In this document: in pieces, positions 9,701-17,718 of the stretch
Layout: every line of letters starts with the position of its first letter
How positions within the stretch are numbered: position 1 is the first letter of the stretch
DNA from: JAJZGK01 sp035538795
GTDB lineage: Bacteria; Pseudomonadota; Alphaproteobacteria; Rhodospirillales; Magnetospirillaceae
Assembly: GCA_035538795.1 (NCBI GenBank)
Contig: DATLJS010000025.1
Span: forward strand, 62,001-126,000
Length of the DNA: 64,000 bases
Direction: 5' to 3'
Position numbers and translations under genes: made by a program
Notes under the pieces: generated by a model
What the model saw: the letters and a program-made list of their open reading frames with translations, nothing else
Database searches by the model: none
Told to the model about the DNA's origin: nothing

Positions 9701-11254
9701 GTGACCGACCGTATTCTGATCGTCGATTTCGGCTCGCAGGTAACCCAGTTGATTGCGCGCCGCGTGCGCGAAAGCGGCGTCTACAGCGAAATCCATCCCT
9801 TCAACAAGGTGACCGCGGAAAGCCTGGCGGCTTATGGCCCCAAGGGCATCATTCTGTCGGGCGGTCCCGCCTCGGTGACGGAAGAGGGCAGCCCCCGTAT
9901 TCCCCAGGCGGTGCTGGATTACGGCGTTCCCATGCTGGGCATCTGTTACGGGCAGCAGGCCTTGTGTCAGCAGTTGGGCGGTCTGGTGGAGCCTGGCGAT
10001 CATCGCGAATTCGGCCGCGCCTATCTGGACATCTCCGACGATTGCACGCTGTTCCACGGCGTTTGGGCCAAGGGCACCCGCGAGCAGGTGTGGATGAGCC
10101 ACGGCGACCGCGTCACCAAGCTGCCCGCCGGTTTCCGCGTCGTCGGCACTTCGGAGGGAGCGCCCTGCGCCGCTATCGCCAACGACGAAAAGAAAATCTA
10201 CGGCGTGCAGTTCCATCCGGAGGTGGTGCATACCCCCCATGGCGCCCAGTTGCTGAAAAATTTCACTCACGGGGTGGTCGGCTGCGGCGGCGACTGGACC
10301 ATGCATGCCTTCAAGGCTCAAGCCGTCGAGAACATCCGCCGTCAGGTGGGCTCGGGCCGGGTGATCTGCGGCCTGTCGGGCGGTGTCGACAGTTCGGTGG
10401 TGGCGGCTTTGCTGCACGAGGCCATCGGCGATCAGTTGACCTGCGTCTATGTCGATCACGGGCTGATGCGTCTGGGTGAATCCGAGCAGGTGGTCCGCGT
10501 CTTCCGCGACCAGTTCAAGATCAATCTGGTGCATAAGGACGCCTCCGAACTGTTTCTGGGCAAGCTGGCCGGCAAGACCGATCCCGAGGAAAAGCGCAAG
10601 ATCATCGGCGCCACCTTCATCGACGTCTTCGACGAGGAGGCCAAGAAGATCGGCGGCGCCGATTTCCTGGCCCAGGGCACGCTCTATCCCGACGTCATCG
10701 AATCGGTCAGCGTCATCGGCGGTCCGTCTGTCACCATCAAGAGCCATCACAATGTCGGCGGCCTGCCGGCCCGCATGAAGATGAAGCTGGTGGAGCCGTT
10801 GCGCGAACTGTTCAAGGACGAAGTCCGCGAACTGGGCCGCGAACTGGGGCTTCCCGACGATATGGTCGGGCGCCATCCCTTCCCCGGTCCGGGGCTGGCC
10901 ATCCGTATTCCCGGCCAGGAGATCACCCGCGACAAGCTGGACATCCTGCGCAAGGCCGACGCCATCTATCTGGAAGAGATCCGCAACGCCGGTCTTTACG
11001 ACGCCATCTGGCAGGCTTTCACCGTGCTTCTGCCGGTGCGCACCGTCGGCGTGATGGGCGACAGCCGTTCCTACGATTACGCCTGCGCCATCCGCGCCGT
11101 GACCTCGACCGACGGCATGACCGCCGACTTCTATCCCTTCCCTCACGACTTCCTGGGCCGCGTCGCCGGCCGCATCATCAACGAGGTCAAGGGCATCAAC
11201 CGCGTGACCTACGACATTACGTCCAAGCCGCCGGGCACGATTGAGTGGGAGTGA
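9701..11254 (+). CDS. guaA: GMP synthase (glutamine-hydrolysing)
   Basis: 517 aa from a GTG at 9701 with an ideal GGAGG six bases upstream; an in-frame extension to 9590 has no family support. Residues 1-200 are the class I glutamine amidotransferase (GICYGQQ with nucleophilic Cys; FHPEVVHT with catalytic His/Glu). Residues about 210-400 are the ATP pyrophosphatase (GLSGGVDSSVVAALLH P-loop) and the rest is the dimerisation domain (VGRHPFPGPGLAIRI, ITSKPPGTIEWE C-terminus). It converts XMP to GMP. It is a single-gene unit closed by a hairpin. Confidence 0.97.
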   Translation: MTDRILIVDFGSQVTQLIARRVRESGVYSEIHPFNKVTAESLAAYGPKGIILSGGPASVTEEGSPRIPQAVLDYGVPMLGICYGQQALCQQLGGLVEPGDHREFGRAYLDISDDCTLFHGVWAKGTREQVWMSHGDRVTKLPAGFRVVGTSEGAPCAAIANDEKKIYGVQFHPEVVHTPHGAQLLKNFTHGVVGCGGDWTMHAFKAQAVENIRRQVGSGRVICGLSGGVDSSVVAALLHEAIGDQLTCVYVDHGLMRLGESEQVVRVFRDQFKINLVHKDASELFLGKLAGKTDPEEKRKIIGATFIDVFDEEAKKIGGADFLAQGTLYPDVIESVSVIGGPSVTIKSHHNVGGLPARMKMKLVEPLRELFKDEVRELGRELGLPDDMVGRHPFPGPGLAIRIPGQEITRDKLDILRKADAIYLEEIRNAGLYDAIWQAFTVLLPVRTVGVMGDSRSYDYACAIRAVTSTDGMTADFYPFPHDFLGRVAGRIINEVKGINRVTYDITSKPPGTIEWE

Positions 11255-11260
11255 TTTTTC

Positions 11261-11287
11261 AAGGGGTTAGCGCCTAGCGCCCCTTTT
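11261..11287 (+). terminator. stem-loop downstream of guaA
   Basis: AAGGGG/CCCCTT arms with an inner GCGC/GCGC pairing and a small internal bulge, followed by TTCC. It lies seven bases after the guaA stop. The T-tract is short, so efficiency is uncertain. Confidence 0.5.
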
Positions 11288-11315
11288 CCGGGTTCAGCGG
11301 ACCGATGTGTTCTGT

Positions 11316-11346
11316 GGGGCGGTTTTGGCGGTGCCAAAATCGCCCC
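11316..11346. repeat. dispersed hairpin repeat, copy 1 (REP-like)
   Basis: 31 bases folding as a 14-bp stem with one mismatch (GGGGCGGTTTTGGC / GCCAAAATCGCCCC) and a 3-base loop. A near-identical hairpin lies at 12946-12976, so the two bracket the TsdA-like cytochrome gene. Weak similarity extends about 30 bases upstream of each copy. Compare short extragenic palindromes. Confidence 0.7.
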
Positions 11347-11759
11347 AGTCATGAGAGCAGTCTTTCATTCCCGTGCAAAAGACGGGGAAAGGCGGGCACT
11401 GCCGTGGCGAAGCATCGGCTTTTTGAGTGCCGATCTTCGCCGGTTTGCCGAGAGGTATGCCTCCGGCCCTTTGAGGCGTTGCCTGGGCAGCGACGCTTTT
11501 CGTCGTCCGCCATGAAATCAGGCTCCTCGCCACGGCAAAAAAACGGCAGCGGGCGGGGAGGCCGGATGCCGGCCGTTTAATGCGATTTCCAACTGTGAAA
11601 TTAGCCGTTGCGCGGAATATCAAGCCATTTTAATATTAGTGATTGGTAATTGATTTTTCTTTTCAATGATGTGGCGATCTTTTTGGTTGGGTTCAAAGGC
11701 GTTCACATCACCATGCATTGTATGCGGCGATGCCGCGCATCCAAGGGGGGGGGAAGGCT
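11347..11759. other. intergenic region upstream of the cytochrome gene
   Basis: About 410 bases with no convincing gene. The left part is host-like GC; 11580-11700 is AT-rich and carries an ATTGA-N9-TCAAT inverted repeat (11649-11667), spaced too widely for a canonical FNR/CRP-type site but a plausible operator. A run of G followed by AAGG at 11745-11757 supplies the ribosome-binding site of the next gene. Confidence 0.4.
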
Positions 11760-12857
11760 ATGGAAAGAAAATGGGAAGGTTTCCGCATGAGGCGGAACGA
11801 AAGCGGCCTCGTGGCTGGAGCCGTGGTGTTGGCGCTGCTGACATCTGTCGGAGCAGCTAAGGCGGCCGAGGCATCGCCCGAGGCGGATCGTCCGGTAGTG
11901 GATCTGCGCACTTGGCCGACGCCGGAGATCGACCTCTCGAAGCTGCCGGACACCGAGCAGAACCGCATGATCAAGCTGGGGCAGGATCTGCTCACGCATA
12001 CATCGGAATATCTCGGCCCCGAGGTTTCCGATCCCTCGAAACGCTATGCGGGCACGAACATGTCGTGTTCCAGTTGCCACCGCGCCGCGGCGACGATCCC
12101 GTATGCGGCTCCGTTGATTGGCACATACGGGGCTTATCCCCAGTTCCAGCCCCGGTTCGGCAAGACGGTCACACTGGAAAACCGAATCAATCTGTGTTTC
12201 ACCCACAGTCTGGCCGGCCGCGCCATTCCCGAGGACTCGCACGAGATGAAGGCGCTAGTTGCTTATGTCGAGTATCTGTCGCGCGGCATTCCCAAGGGGG
12301 CGAAGCTGATCGGCGAGAAGGAAATGGTCGTCGAGGAGCCGAAGAGGGCCGCCAATCTGGATCGCGGCAAGGAAGTCTTCGAGCAGCAATGTTCCGTCTG
12401 CCATGGCGAGGATGGCCTGGGCAAGCGAGTCGGCGTCAAGGGCGATCGTAAAGGCTATGAATTCCCACCGCTCTGGGGGCCGGACGCGACCAGCGAATCG
12501 GCTTCGATGTTCCGCATCCTGTCGGCCTTCCAATATATTTACGTGAACATGCCGTTCGGTCAGGCGACTTGGGATCACCCGGCTTTGTCCAAGGACGACG
12601 CCTATGACGTCGCCGGCTTCGTCATCTCGCATCCCCGCCAGCCCAGAGAGGGCGAGGTGGCGAAAGACTTCTCCAACCCGTACGACAAACCCCCGGATTT
12701 CCCGTGGGGGCCGTATGTCGATTCGTTCTCGGAAACCCAGCACAAGTACGGCCCGTTCGACGCGATCCGCGCCGAGGACGCGGCGGCGAACGAAAAAGCC
12801 AAAAAGGAGAAGGAAGCAAAGGGGAATGCTCCGGCTTCTCCGCCCGTCTCCAAATAA
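11760..12857 (+). CDS. tsdA: TsdA-like periplasmic dihaem cytochrome c
   Basis: 365 aa from the ATG at 11760; another ATG at 11787 also has a good ribosome-binding site. A Sec signal peptide ends near AKA-AEA. Two CXXCH haem sites are visible: CSSCH in the N-terminal half and CSVCH in the C-terminal half. Between them, VTLENRINLCFTHSLAGR carries the Cys that in TsdA-type thiosulfate dehydrogenases is an axial haem ligand (family pattern ERIN-C--S-NG). This supports oxidation of thiosulfate to tetrathionate in the periplasm, or the reverse. The C-terminus is a Lys/Glu/Ala-rich tail. The gene stands alone between two REP-like hairpins. Other dihaem cytochromes are possible. Confidence 0.78.
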   Translation: MERKWEGFRMRRNESGLVAGAVVLALLTSVGAAKAAEASPEADRPVVDLRTWPTPEIDLSKLPDTEQNRMIKLGQDLLTHTSEYLGPEVSDPSKRYAGTNMSCSSCHRAAATIPYAAPLIGTYGAYPQFQPRFGKTVTLENRINLCFTHSLAGRAIPEDSHEMKALVAYVEYLSRGIPKGAKLIGEKEMVVEEPKRAANLDRGKEVFEQQCSVCHGEDGLGKRVGVKGDRKGYEFPPLWGPDATSESASMFRILSAFQYIYVNMPFGQATWDHPALSKDDAYDVAGFVISHPRQPREGEVAKDFSNPYDKPPDFPWGPYVDSFSETQHKYGPFDAIRAEDAAANEKAKKEKEAKGNAPASPPVSK

Positions 12858-12880
12858 GGCCGTGGTTTTCCGCGGCGTGG

Positions 12881-12910
12881 GGCAAGGCCGCGCCGCAGGG
12901 CGGTCTTGCC
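12881..12910. terminator. hairpin downstream of the cytochrome gene
   Basis: GGCAAGGCCGC pairs with GGCGGTCTTGCC (one G-U) 24 bases after the stop. There is no U-tract, so it is a weak terminator at best or an mRNA-stabilising stem. Confidence 0.35.
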
Positions 12911-12945
12911 GGAATTAACGGGCCGGGTTTAACGGCTTGTTGCGC

Positions 12946-12976
12946 GGGGCGATTTTGGCGATGCCAGAATCGCCCC
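12946..12976. repeat. dispersed hairpin repeat, copy 2 (REP-like)
   Basis: 31 bases, stem GGGGCGATTTTGGC / GCCAGAATCGCCCC with one mismatch and the loop GAT. It matches copy 1 at 28 of 31 positions. It sits between the convergent cytochrome and lipoprotein genes, where it could also stabilise 3' ends. Confidence 0.7.
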
Positions 12977-13015
12977 AGCCATGCGGAAAGGCTTCAGGCC
13001 GAGCACCCGGGCCGC

Positions 13016-13696
13016 TCAAAGAGATTCTGACCGACGCGTAAGTTGCTGCACCAGGGCGTCGGCGCCTTTTTCTATGCCGACCTTCGCCGCGCCAAGGGAT
13101 CCCATGGTGGCCGTGATGTTCATGGCGTTGGGATATTGCTTGGTGATGAATGCGGTCAGCAGGCGGTTGGTCGGAGCGTCGTAAATCTCGACGGCATAGC
13201 TGACCGAGCCCGTCAGCGTTCCTTCCCTGCCGCGCACGCTTTGCACACTGTTATAGAGGCCGCCGGCAATATCGAAATGGGACAGCGTGCCCAGAATCAT
13301 CGTTGTGCTGGCGGCTCCCGTCAGGGTCAGCTTGATGCGCAAAGCGCCAGGGGCGGGAGTTTGGGTTTGGATGAAGGAGCGGCGCAGTTTTTCCGCGAAC
13401 GTTTTTTGCATGTAACTGGCAAGGTCGTTCTTGTCTTCTTCCGACAGATCGTCGAACTGCTGATCGGCGCCGCGATAAACAGCAACGGGATCGAGAATCA
13501 GCTTGTTGTAGGTTCGCCAATCCACAGGGCTGGCGAAGCGGTATGGGGTGCGCTTGTCCTCGTCCTGAAGATTGGGGGCCAAGCGGGATGATGAGGCCAA
13601 TCCCGAATAGGGAACGGGGTCGGGACTTGAGCAAGCGGCCAGAGCGGCGCAACCGGCCAGCATCGCCAGAGCGCGGCTTTTTGACAATTTAACCAT
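13016..13696 (-). CDS. DUF3313-type lipoprotein
   Basis: 226 aa. The N-terminus MVKLSKSRALAMLAGCAALAA leads to a lipobox (LAAC, Cys at about 22), so it is an exported lipoprotein, probably in the outer membrane. The rest resembles DUF3313 lipoproteins: a short proline-containing linker with PYSGL, a WRTYNKLILDPVAVY strand, and a C-terminal AVEIYDAPTNRLLTAFITKQ region. The molecular role of this family is unknown. Its promoter lies next to a 54-bp perfect palindrome at 13749-13802, so it may be regulated by the adjacent TetR protein. Confidence 0.78.
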   Translation of the reverse strand: MVKLSKSRALAMLAGCAALAACSSPDPVPYSGLASSSRLAPNLQDEDKRTPYRFASPVDWRTYNKLILDPVAVYRGADQQFDDLSEEDKNDLASYMQKTFAEKLRRSFIQTQTPAPGALRIKLTLTGAASTTMILGTLSHFDIAGGLYNSVQSVRGREGTLTGSVSYAVEIYDAPTNRLLTAFITKQYPNAMNITATMGSLGAAKVGIEKGADALVQQLTRRSESL

Positions 13697-13748
13697 CGGA
13701 ATCTCCTCGGAATGGCTATGGAGGTCGGGCCGAGGCTATCGGATGTCG

Positions 13749-13802
13749 CGCCTCAAGCCAATAAAAAAACCGACTAGTCGGTTTTTTTATTGGCTTGAGG
13801 CG
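13749..13802. promoter_or_regulatory. 54-bp perfect palindrome (operator and/or bidirectional terminator)
   Basis: Every base from 13749 to 13802 pairs symmetrically about 13775.5. The centre is ACCGACTAGTCGGT, the dyad form often bound by TetR-family dimers, flanked by A7/T7 tracts and GC-rich outer arms (GCCTCAAGCCAAT). It lies 50 bases after the end of the tetR gene and 53 bases before the lipoprotein start, both on the minus strand. The G+C stem plus T-tract also qualifies as a two-way intrinsic terminator. Both functions are possible. Confidence 0.75.
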
Positions 13803-13851
13803 GTGGCGGCGCCTTATCGCTTATCGCGGACGGTCGGAAAATACGGCTGAG

Positions 13852-14442
13852 TTAGGCGGTTTCAGGAGATTTTCCGGGAGAGGCAAGGCCTTCCCAGCGG
13901 CTGTTGTCCTGAAGGCGGGCGAAAAGCCGTTCCCGGTCTGCGTCGGAAAGGGGGCTCATGCCGAACATGGCGGTAATGGCCAAACCGCTGGCGGCGACCC
14001 AACGCAACAGGGCGAGATCGGGATCGTCGGTTTCCGCTTTCAGTTTCTCGACGATCTCGGCGCTCAAGTCGCGGGATACGGACAGCAGGCCCGGCTCCTC
14101 GGCCACCGCGCCGAAGATGGCCAGGGCCGGCGAGGCATCGCTTCTGATGGTTTCGCGGGCGGTGGCGATTTGGCTGAGTAGATTGGGGTTTTTCTGAGTG
14201 CCGCCATTTTTGCGGCAGTAGTCTTCGGCGAATTTTTTGAAATATTCGATTTCGTGTTCGAGCAAAGCCTTCAGCACGGCTTGCTTCGTGCGAAAATGAT
14301 GGGTCACCGCACCTTTGCTCATGCCGCACTCGCGGGCGATGGCGTCCAGGGTCAGCTTCCCAGGGCCATTGCGGGCAATGATTTCCAGGGCCGCCTGGAT
14401 GACGGCGTTGCGGGTGTTTTCCGAGCGAGAGGCGTTGTCCAT
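13852..14442 (-). CDS. TetR/AcrR-family transcriptional regulator
   Basis: 196 aa from the ATG at 14442 (MDNASRSENTRNAVIQAALE); an alternative ATG lies at 14484. Residues about 8-55 are a TetR N-terminal HTH: AALEIIARNGPGKLTLDAIARECGMSKGAVTHHFRTKQAVLKALL shows the T-L-D-A-I-A and G-M-S-K-G-A-V-T-H-H-F pattern. The remainder (DUF-type C-terminal ligand-binding helices) ends in SPGKSPETA. Neighbours are an MFS transporter upstream, read in the same direction, and a lipoprotein downstream. This suggests control of efflux, or of the lipoprotein through the palindrome at 13749. Confidence 0.85.
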   Translation of the reverse strand: MDNASRSENTRNAVIQAALEIIARNGPGKLTLDAIARECGMSKGAVTHHFRTKQAVLKALLEHEIEYFKKFAEDYCRKNGGTQKNPNLLSQIATARETIRSDASPALAIFGAVAEEPGLLSVSRDLSAEIVEKLKAETDDPDLALLRWVAASGLAITAMFGMSPLSDADRERLFARLQDNSRWEGLASPGKSPETA

Positions 14443-14556
14443 CGATCCATTCGCATAACTGCCGGTGAAAGCCTTAAGGTTCATAGCAGGGCTGAGCGGA
14501 CATAAAAAGGGGGAGTCGGCATGCCTGCCCCGGCATTTCGGGGCAGGCGGAATTCC

Positions 14557-15753
14557 TCAGCGGCCATTGCGGACCGATCGGGCGATCTGCAAAACCATGG
14601 CGAGGAACGCCAAGGCCATGCCCAACGCGCAAACCGTGGTCCAGCCGCCCCAACTCCAGGCCAGGCTGGACAGAGCCGAGCCGCCGGCGCCGCCCAGGAA
14701 CATGGCGCCCATGAAGATGGTGTTGATGCGGGCGCGGGCTTCGGGACGCAACGCATAGATGACGTGCTGATTGGAAACCAGCGCGCTTTGCACGGCGAAA
14801 TCCAGCACGACGACGCCGGCGATCAGGCCGATCAGCGATTGCCAGAGGCCGAACATCATCCATGAGGCCAGGGTCAAGGCGGCGCTGGTCAGAATGATCG
14901 GATGCGGACCCTTGCGGTCGGCGATGCGGCCGGCGACGGGGGCGGCCAGCACGCCGACGGCTCCGACCACGCCGAACAATCCGGCGGCGTCGGCGCCGAG
15001 GGCGAAACGGGGGGCTTGCAGGCGCAGGGCCAGGATGGTCCAGAACGTGGTGAAGGCGGCGAAGATCAGGGCCTGGGTTGCGGCGGCCAGACGCAGTTCG
15101 GCGAATTCCCGCCACAGATGCGCCAGCGACCGGATCAGCGTGGCGTAGGGCATGGCTCCCGAGGGACGGCTTTGCGGCAGAATGGCGGCCATGAGCCCGG
15201 CCATGCCGACGGCCAGGGGAACGCCAAGCCAGAACATTTCCCGCCAGCCGGCGTGGGTGCCGACATAGCCGGCAAGGGTGCGGCTGAACAGGATGCCGCA
15301 CAACACCCCGGCCATCACCGTGCCGACGGTGGCTCCCCGCCGCTCCGGCGAGGACAGATGCGCGGCGAACGGCACGATCTGTTGAGTCGCCGTGGCGAAA
15401 ACGCCGATGAAGAACGACGCCAGAATGGCGAGTCCGGCGTTGGGGGCGATCGCCATGGCGGCCAGGGCGCCGGCCAGCAGAAGGAATTGCCCGATGATCA
15501 GGGCGCGTCTTTCCAGCAAGTCGCCGAGAGGGGCAAGCAGGAACAGACCGGCGGCGTAACCCAGCTGGGTCGCCGTGGCGATGAAGCCGGTGGAGCCGTC
15601 CGACAGATCGTGCTCCATGATCCCCAGCATGGGCTGGTTGTAATAGATGTTGGCGACGGAGAAACCGGCGGCGGCGGCCATCGACAGGGTTAGGCCGCGG
15701 CTCAATATTGGGGGCTGGCCGGCAAATGTCATGGTTGTCTCTACGGTCATCAT
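14557..15753 (-). CDS. MFS transporter
   Basis: 398 aa, start ATGATG at 15753 directly after GGGAGATC. Twelve predicted membrane segments; the first carries FSVANIYYNQPMLGIME, the NIYYNQP motif of a bacterial MFS subgroup that includes YnfM/YgaY-like efflux proteins. The loop between TM2 and TM3 has APLGDLLERRALI, matching the MFS motif G-x-L-x-D-R-x-G-R-R. Probably an inner-membrane drug or metabolite exporter. It is divergent from the LysR gene, which is the natural candidate regulator. Confidence 0.88.
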   Translation of the reverse strand: MMTVETTMTFAGQPPILSRGLTLSMAAAAGFSVANIYYNQPMLGIMEHDLSDGSTGFIATATQLGYAAGLFLLAPLGDLLERRALIIGQFLLLAGALAAMAIAPNAGLAILASFFIGVFATATQQIVPFAAHLSSPERRGATVGTVMAGVLCGILFSRTLAGYVGTHAGWREMFWLGVPLAVGMAGLMAAILPQSRPSGAMPYATLIRSLAHLWREFAELRLAAATQALIFAAFTTFWTILALRLQAPRFALGADAAGLFGVVGAVGVLAAPVAGRIADRKGPHPIILTSAALTLASWMMFGLWQSLIGLIAGVVVLDFAVQSALVSNQHVIYALRPEARARINTIFMGAMFLGGAGGSALSSLAWSWGGWTTVCALGMALAFLAMVLQIARSVRNGR

Positions 15754-15874
15754 GATCTCCCTGCGGACACTGCCCGCACGTTGAAAGGGGGGCGAAAGAA
15801 CTGTCGCCATCAAGCTGGGAGAAGGATGGATTGTCTCGTTATATGAGAGTAGTTATGAAGAGTGATTTGGCTGC

Positions 15875-15891
15875 ATATCGAATCTTGATAT
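15875..15891. promoter_or_regulatory. LysR-type operator half-sites next to the lysR start
   Basis: ATATC-N7-GATAT inverted repeat in the MFS/lysR intergenic region, one base before the lysR ATG. LysR-type regulators commonly bind such interrupted dyads (T-N11-A) to autorepress and to act on the divergent gene. Binding by this LysR is inferred from position only. Confidence 0.45.
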
Positions 15892-15892
15892 A

Positions 15893-16786
15893 ATGAATCT
15901 GTCCGACGTCGCCGTTTTCGTCGAGGCTGTGCGGGCCGGCAGCTTGGCCGCTGCGGCGCGCCGGCTGAATATTCCCCCGATGGCCGCCTCGCGGCGCTTG
16001 GTCGCTTTGGAAGGCGAGCTTGGCGTGCGCCTGATGCACCGGACCACCCGGGCCTTGTCCTTGACCCCGGAAGGCGAGGATTTCTTTCCCCATGCCCAAA
16101 TGATGATGGATGCCGAGGCCAATGGGCGGGCTTCTTTGCGCCCGACGGGCTCGGGCGTGTCCGGGCTGCTGCGGGTGACGGCTTCGGTTCCGTTCGGATG
16201 CAAGATGGTGACGCCGATGCTGCCGGCCTTCATGAGGGCTAATCCCGATCTGCGGGTGGACTTGACCCTGACCGACAGCGTCATCGACATCGTGGCGCTG
16301 GGCATTGATCTGGCGCTGCGGATCGCGCCGTTGCGGGACAGCGGCCTGATCGGGCGTAAGTTGGTGGAAAATCCGCGCGGGCTCTATGCTGCGCCGGTTT
16401 ATCTGGCGGAACGGGGGCTTCCGCGGACATTGACCGATCTGGGCGGACATGAATGCCTGACCGGGTCGGGGACCACCCATTGGAGCTTCGCCTGCGAGGG
16501 GCGTCCTGTGCGTCAGCGGGTATCCGGCCGATTTACGGCGAATTCGGTCGATGCCCTGTTGCGGCTGTGCCTGGAGGGCTGCGGCATCGTCAATCTGTCC
16601 GCCTGGAACGTGGCCGAGGATGTGGCGGCGGGGCGGCTGGTGGAAATCTTTCTTGCCGGAGCGCAGGTGAAGCCCTGGAACGTCTGGGCCGTCTATCCGA
16701 CATCCCAGCTTGTTCCGCCCAAGGTGACGCTGTTCGTCGGAGCGCTCCAGTCGCATCTGGAGGTGGGGTTCAATATCCGCAAATGA
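15893..16786 (+). CDS. LysR-family transcriptional regulator
   Basis: 297 aa. Residues 1-60 form the winged HTH (MNLSDVAVFVEAVRAGSLAA, then ARRLNIPPMAASRRLVALE), followed by the linker helix and LMHRTTRALSLTPEG. Residues about 88-295 are the periplasmic-binding-protein-like effector domain (GLLRVTASVPFG). This is the clade represented by DNA-binding regulators with the signature RTTR--LT-G, usually controlling adjacent transporters or reductases. It is divergent from the MFS gene and likely regulates it. Confidence 0.9.
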   Translation: MNLSDVAVFVEAVRAGSLAAAARRLNIPPMAASRRLVALEGELGVRLMHRTTRALSLTPEGEDFFPHAQMMMDAEANGRASLRPTGSGVSGLLRVTASVPFGCKMVTPMLPAFMRANPDLRVDLTLTDSVIDIVALGIDLALRIAPLRDSGLIGRKLVENPRGLYAAPVYLAERGLPRTLTDLGGHECLTGSGTTHWSFACEGRPVRQRVSGRFTANSVDALLRLCLEGCGIVNLSAWNVAEDVAAGRLVEIFLAGAQVKPWNVWAVYPTSQLVPPKVTLFVGALQSHLEVGFNIRK

Positions 16787-16788
16787 CG

Positions 16789-16820
16789 AAGGGCGCTTTC
16801 CTTGCGGGAAGCGCCCTTTT
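16789..16820 (+). terminator. intrinsic terminator of the lysR gene
   Basis: 13-bp stem AAGGGCGCTTTCC / GGGAAGCGCCCTT with loop TTGC, followed by TTGCTTT. It begins three bases after the lysR stop. Confidence 0.8.
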
Positions 16821-16873
16821 GCTTTGCCGGGCGGCGAGGTCCTCTGGCCTGCCCGGCTTGGCCGATGAACAGA

Positions 16874-17128
16874 TTACTCGGCGGCCATCAGCATGGCCGG
16901 ATACTCGTACATGGTGGTCGGGATGCGGCTGCCGCCCTGGCGGATTTCCTCGGCGGCGCGGCGCAACCGCACGACCGGGCCATTGGCCGAGAAGTGATCC
17001 AGAGCTTCGTTCATTTCGCTGATGGCCGTGCGCAGACGTGTGGCGTCGTTGGTCAGGCGGCGTGCCTGGTTTTCCAGCGAACGGGACTGTCCGCTCATTT
17101 CGCTGTAGCGCTGCGTCAGACTGGTCAT
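16874..17128 (-). CDS. small coiled-coil-type protein of unknown function
   Basis: 84 aa from the ATG at 17128 (MTSLTQRYSEMSGQSRSLEN), which has a GAGGGAG ribosome-binding site eight bases upstream; an in-frame codon at 17152 gives eight extra residues and no better site. The sequence is helical and Q/R/E-rich (LENQARRLTNDATRLRTAISEM), likely a short coiled coil, with a C-terminal RIPTTMYEYPAMLMA. No TM segment or known domain is recognised. It lies just downstream of an AT-rich stretch that probably holds its promoter. Confidence 0.55.
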   Translation of the reverse strand: MTSLTQRYSEMSGQSRSLENQARRLTNDATRLRTAISEMNEALDHFSANGPVVRLRRAAEEIRQGGSRIPTTMYEYPAMLMAAE

Positions 17129-17151
17129 GGTGGCTGCTCCCTCTTTGCTCA

Positions 17152-17316
17152 ATCGGGAAGATAATCGAAACGGGTTCAGCCCGACAACATATGCAGAAGT
17201 TATTGTCTTTTATCTTTTGGGTAATGGTTTCTTCAGATTTTACTCTTGGTATGAGGCGTCTATGCTTTTGTCTGAAAGTCGGTATTTATTTATTGAAAAT
17301 GCGATGTATTCCCAAA
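17152..17316. other. AT-rich intergenic stretch
   Basis: About 165 bases clearly lower in GC than the surroundings (TATTTATTTATTGAAAATGCG-like sequence). It lies between the 3' end of the DUF2293 gene and the start of the 84-aa gene. No gene is supported. It may be a strong promoter/leader or a scar of transferred DNA. Confidence 0.4.
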
Positions 17317-17607
17317 CTAAGGCATCTGTTTGCAGCCTATTCTCTCTAATACGTTTTCTAGTTCCCTCATGCAGAAGTATCGCGCCTGTTCGTGGCTATA
17401 TCCTTCCGACAGGAGTTGGTCGTAGTCCGTATAGGCATGGCGCAGATAGGCAACCAGAGATAGCCATGTGGCGGCTTGCGGAGACGCCTTGCGAAGGCCC
17501 TTGGACCAAAGAGCGTGCTCTATGACCTCGTGCCGATCTTTGGGCAGCATGGCGGGAGCGAGAATGGACAGAGCCTCTTCGATCTGTTGTCGTCGTGGCG
17601 GGATCAT
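17317..17607 (-). CDS. DUF2293-domain protein
   Basis: 96 aa from the ATG at 17607 (MIPPRRQQIEEALSILAPAM). The C-terminal half carries the DUF2293 pattern: AATWLSLVAYLRHAYTDYDQ followed by LLSEGYSHEQARYFCMRELE (the H-x-x-TDYD-x-LL-x-EG-x-x-x-x-x-AR motif). A much longer reading frame upstream is spurious because it crosses the msrP gene on the other strand. Family function is unknown. It is divergent from msrPQ. Confidence 0.75.
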   Translation of the reverse strand: MIPPRRQQIEEALSILAPAMLPKDRHEVIEHALWSKGLRKASPQAATWLSLVAYLRHAYTDYDQLLSEGYSHEQARYFCMRELENVLERIGCKQMP

Positions 17608-17718
17608 GAGGTCGAGAGTGCGCCGGGCAGGTGTGGCAAGGCAAGGGAATGACGCCTTTATTTTGCCCCAAACCCTTCCCATCTTCATAGCACCGAAGAC
17701 TGGGCAGAGATCTGGGCC

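Noticed and set aside
9602..11146. 514-codon minus-strand frame across guaA
   Set aside because: Antisense shadow of guaA; composition is His/Gly/Asp-rich without any domain.
11294..11623. 109-codon frame upstream of the cytochrome gene
   Set aside because: No ribosome-binding site, no domain; it crosses the REP-like hairpin.
11649..11667. FNR box upstream of the TsdA-like gene
   Set aside because: The half-sites are spaced by nine bases; canonical TTGA-N6-TCAA spacing is not met.
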